The notes under the pieces: generated by a model
What the model saw: the letters and a program-made list of their open reading frames with translations, nothing else
Told to the model about the DNA's origin: nothing
The model's database searches: none
Shown: one piece after another, positions 62,470-64,000 of the stretch
How the letters are laid out: the number at the start of each line of letters is the position of its first letter
Position numbering within the stretch: position 1 is the stretch's first letter
Made by a program: the position numbers and the translations under genes
Source: Angelakisella massiliensis
Lineage (GTDB): Bacteria > Bacillota > Clostridia > Oscillospirales > Ruminococcaceae
Direction: 5' to 3'
NCBI RefSeq assembly: GCF_900104675.1
Contig: NZ_LT629945.1
Span: 2,470,756-2,534,755, forward strand
DNA length: 64,000 bases

Positions 62470-63969
62470 TCAGCCCACCACCTTGTTGACCGCGTTGAGA
62501 TATGCCTTGATGCTGGCCTCAAAAATATCCGTGGAGATGCCCCGGCCGGTGACATTATTGCCATCCTTGCGCAGCTTTACCACGACTTCTCCCAGGGCGT
62601 CCTCACCTTCGGTAACAGCATGGATGTTGTAGCTGACCAGCTGGCAGCCGGTTTTGGTGATCCGCTCAATCGCTTTATAAGCAGCATCCACCGGTCCGTC
62701 TCCCCGGGCCACATGCTCCATCTCTTCGCCATTTTTCAGCAGCTTGACCACCGCTGTAGCGGAAATGACCGTGCCGCTGTTGACCACAAAGCTGTGCAGA
62801 CGGTAGGTTTCAGGCAGCGCATACCCCAGCCCTGCCACAATGGCTTCAATATCTTTATTGGTGACGCTCTTTTTACGGTCTGCCAGGTCCAAAAAGCGCT
62901 TGAAGGCTCGCTCCAGCGCTTCGCCCGACAGCTGGTATCCCAGCTCCTCCACCCGCTCCTCAAAGGCATGGCGGCCGGAGTGCTTGCCCAGCACCAGATC
63001 GCTTTCATAAATACCGATGGTAGCAGGAGACATGATCTCATATGTAAGAGGATTTTTCAGCACACCATGCTGATGGATTCCCGCCTCATGGCTGAAGGCG
63101 TTGCGGCCCACCACCGGCTTGTTGGCGGGGATCTTGGCGCCGATAATGGTGGAAATCAGCTTGCTGGTGCGGTAAATCTGCCGGGTATTGATCCCAGTCT
63201 CCATCCCCAGGGTGTCTCCACGGGTATGGATGGCCATAATCACTTCTTCCAGCGCGGCGTTTCCTGCCCGCTCCCCAATGCCGTTGATGGTACCTTCCAC
63301 CTGGTCCGCGCCGGCCCGAAGCGCGGCCAGAGAATTGGCCACCGCCATTCCCAGATCATTGTGGCAATGGACAGACAGACGAACCTTTTCCTTCTGATGG
63401 AGGTTGTCCCGGATATAGCGGATCAGGTCATACATTTCCTCCGGGGTATCGTAGCCCACTGTATCGGGGATATTGATGGTGGTAGCGCCGCAGTCCACCG
63501 CCAGATTGCAGCACTCCAGCAAAAATTCCCTGTCGGAGCGGGTGGCGTCCTCTCCCGAAAACTCCACATCCTCACAGAGGCTTCTGGCATAGGTGACGCA
63601 TTCCCGGATCTTTTCCAGAGCCTGTTGGCGGGTGATATTCAGTTTGACCTCCAGGTGCAGGTCGCTGGTGGCGATAAAAACATGGAGACGGGGATGAGCC
63701 GCTTCCTTCAGCGCCCGGGCCGCTGTATCGATATCATTCTGAACACAGCGGCAAAGAGCCGCTACCGTACATTCCCGCACCTCCCGGGCAATGGTGGAAA
63801 CCGCCTCAAAATCATCGGGAGAGGCCACGGGAAATCCCGCTTCTATCACATCCACGCCCAAGCGCTCCAGCTGTTTGGCAAACTCCAGCTTCTCCCGGGT
63901 GTTCATGGTGCAGCCCGGGGCCTGCTCCCCATCCCGCAGGGTGGTATCAAAGACAGTAATTTTTCTCAT
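62470..63969 (-). CDS. leuA: 2-isopropylmalate synthase
   Basis: The 499-residue first enzyme of leucine synthesis. [17 protein letters not shown] and [17 protein letters not shown] carry the metal ligands; [15 protein letters not shown] is also family-specific. The C-terminal regulatory domain is complete ([20 protein letters not shown]). AAAGGAGG precedes the ATG. Its promoter lies outside or in the last 30 nt of the window. It is first of a leuA-cimA operon. Confidence 0.97.
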   Translation of the reverse strand: MRKITVFDTTLRDGEQAPGCTMNTREKLEFAKQLERLGVDVIEAGFPVASPDDFEAVSTIAREVRECTVAALCRCVQNDIDTAARALKEAAHPRLHVFIATSDLHLEVKLNITRQQALEKIRECVTYARSLCEDVEFSGEDATRSDREFLLECCNLAVDCGATTINIPDTVGYDTPEEMYDLIRYIRDNLHQKEKVRLSVHCHNDLGMAVANSLAALRAGADQVEGTINGIGERAGNAALEEVIMAIHTRGDTLGMETGINTRQIYRTSKLISTIIGAKIPANKPVVGRNAFSHEAGIHQHGVLKNPLTYEIMSPATIGIYESDLVLGKHSGRHAFEERVEELGYQLSGEALERAFKRFLDLADRKKSVTNKDIEAIVAGLGYALPETYRLHSFVVNSGTVISATAVVKLLKNGEEMEHVARGDGPVDAAYKAIERITKTGCQLVSYNIHAVTEGEDALGEVVVKLRKDGNNVTGRGISTDIFEASIKAYLNAVNKVVG

Positions 63970-64000
63970 CTGTCCAAGCCTCCTTTTAACACACCGGACA

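Overview
The window reads as chromosome of an anaerobic, endospore-forming Clostridia bacterium, most likely an Oscillospirales-type gut organism. This rests on moderately high GC, Firmicutes-type genes (hisZ with short-form hisG, separate gcvPA/gcvPB, Firmicutes-type eut genes), three sporulation sigma factors (SigE, SigG, SigK), SpoIIGA, YlmC/YmxH and dipicolinate synthase. The genus assignment is inference. I saw no tRNA, rRNA, CRISPR array, prophage or intact insertion sequence.

Layout. 0-1.3 kb: the 3' part of a GH13 alpha-glucosidase and a small proline/glutamate-rich protein. 1.4-6.0 kb: a glycine-cleavage operon (gcvT-gcvH-gcvPA-gcvPB) behind a strong sigma-A promoter, a tandem glycine riboswitch and a terminator. 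6.3-7.7 kb: an unusual ricin-B lectin with a histone-H1-like Lys/Ala/Pro tail, and a GIY-YIG-like protein. 7.9-9.5 kb: dpaA-dpaB behind a textbook SigK-type promoter. 9.6-23.5 kb (minus strand): an ethanolamine-utilisation microcompartment locus in the order eutV, eutW (frame-disrupted), leader/terminator, eutA, B, C, L, E, two near-identical eutM, eutT, pduL, an accessory protein, eutN, pduS-like, pduT-like, eutS, eutP. 23.5-29.6 kb: an ABC importer (lipoprotein, two permeases, ATPase) with an alkaline-phosphatase-superfamily hydrolase and a glycerophosphodiesterase. These probably release ethanolamine from phospholipid head groups; no eutH permease is seen. 30-33.2 kb: a three-gene radical-SAM / DNA-metabolism / DUF1848 operon. 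33.6-36.6 kb: azlCD and a cardiolipin synthase. 36.9-44.4 kb: the complete histidine operon hisZGDCBHAFIE. 44.5-48.4 kb: uncharacterised secreted and cytosolic proteins. 49.2 kb: an uninterrupted sigK. 50-52 kb: a BlaI/BlaR1 pair with paired operators. 52.7-54.5 kb: tsf and rpsB. 54.7-56.2 kb: a GntR/FadR regulator beside the decayed remains of a sugar-acid operon. 56.3-59.1 kb: ylmC, sigG, sigE, spoIIGA. 59.4-60.7 kb: a TPR plus beta-helix lipoprotein. 60.9-64 kb: cimA and leuA.

The most interesting features centre on the eut locus. EutV carries two ANTAR RNA-binding domains instead of one. The eutA leader carries two small hairpins with identical AACAGG loops, the second embedded in a terminator. 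EutW is frame-disrupted. A phosphodiester import and hydrolysis operon sits directly beside the locus. A ~240-bp structured repeat occurs three times (33.3, 52.1 and 52.4 kb), twice abutting a terminator.
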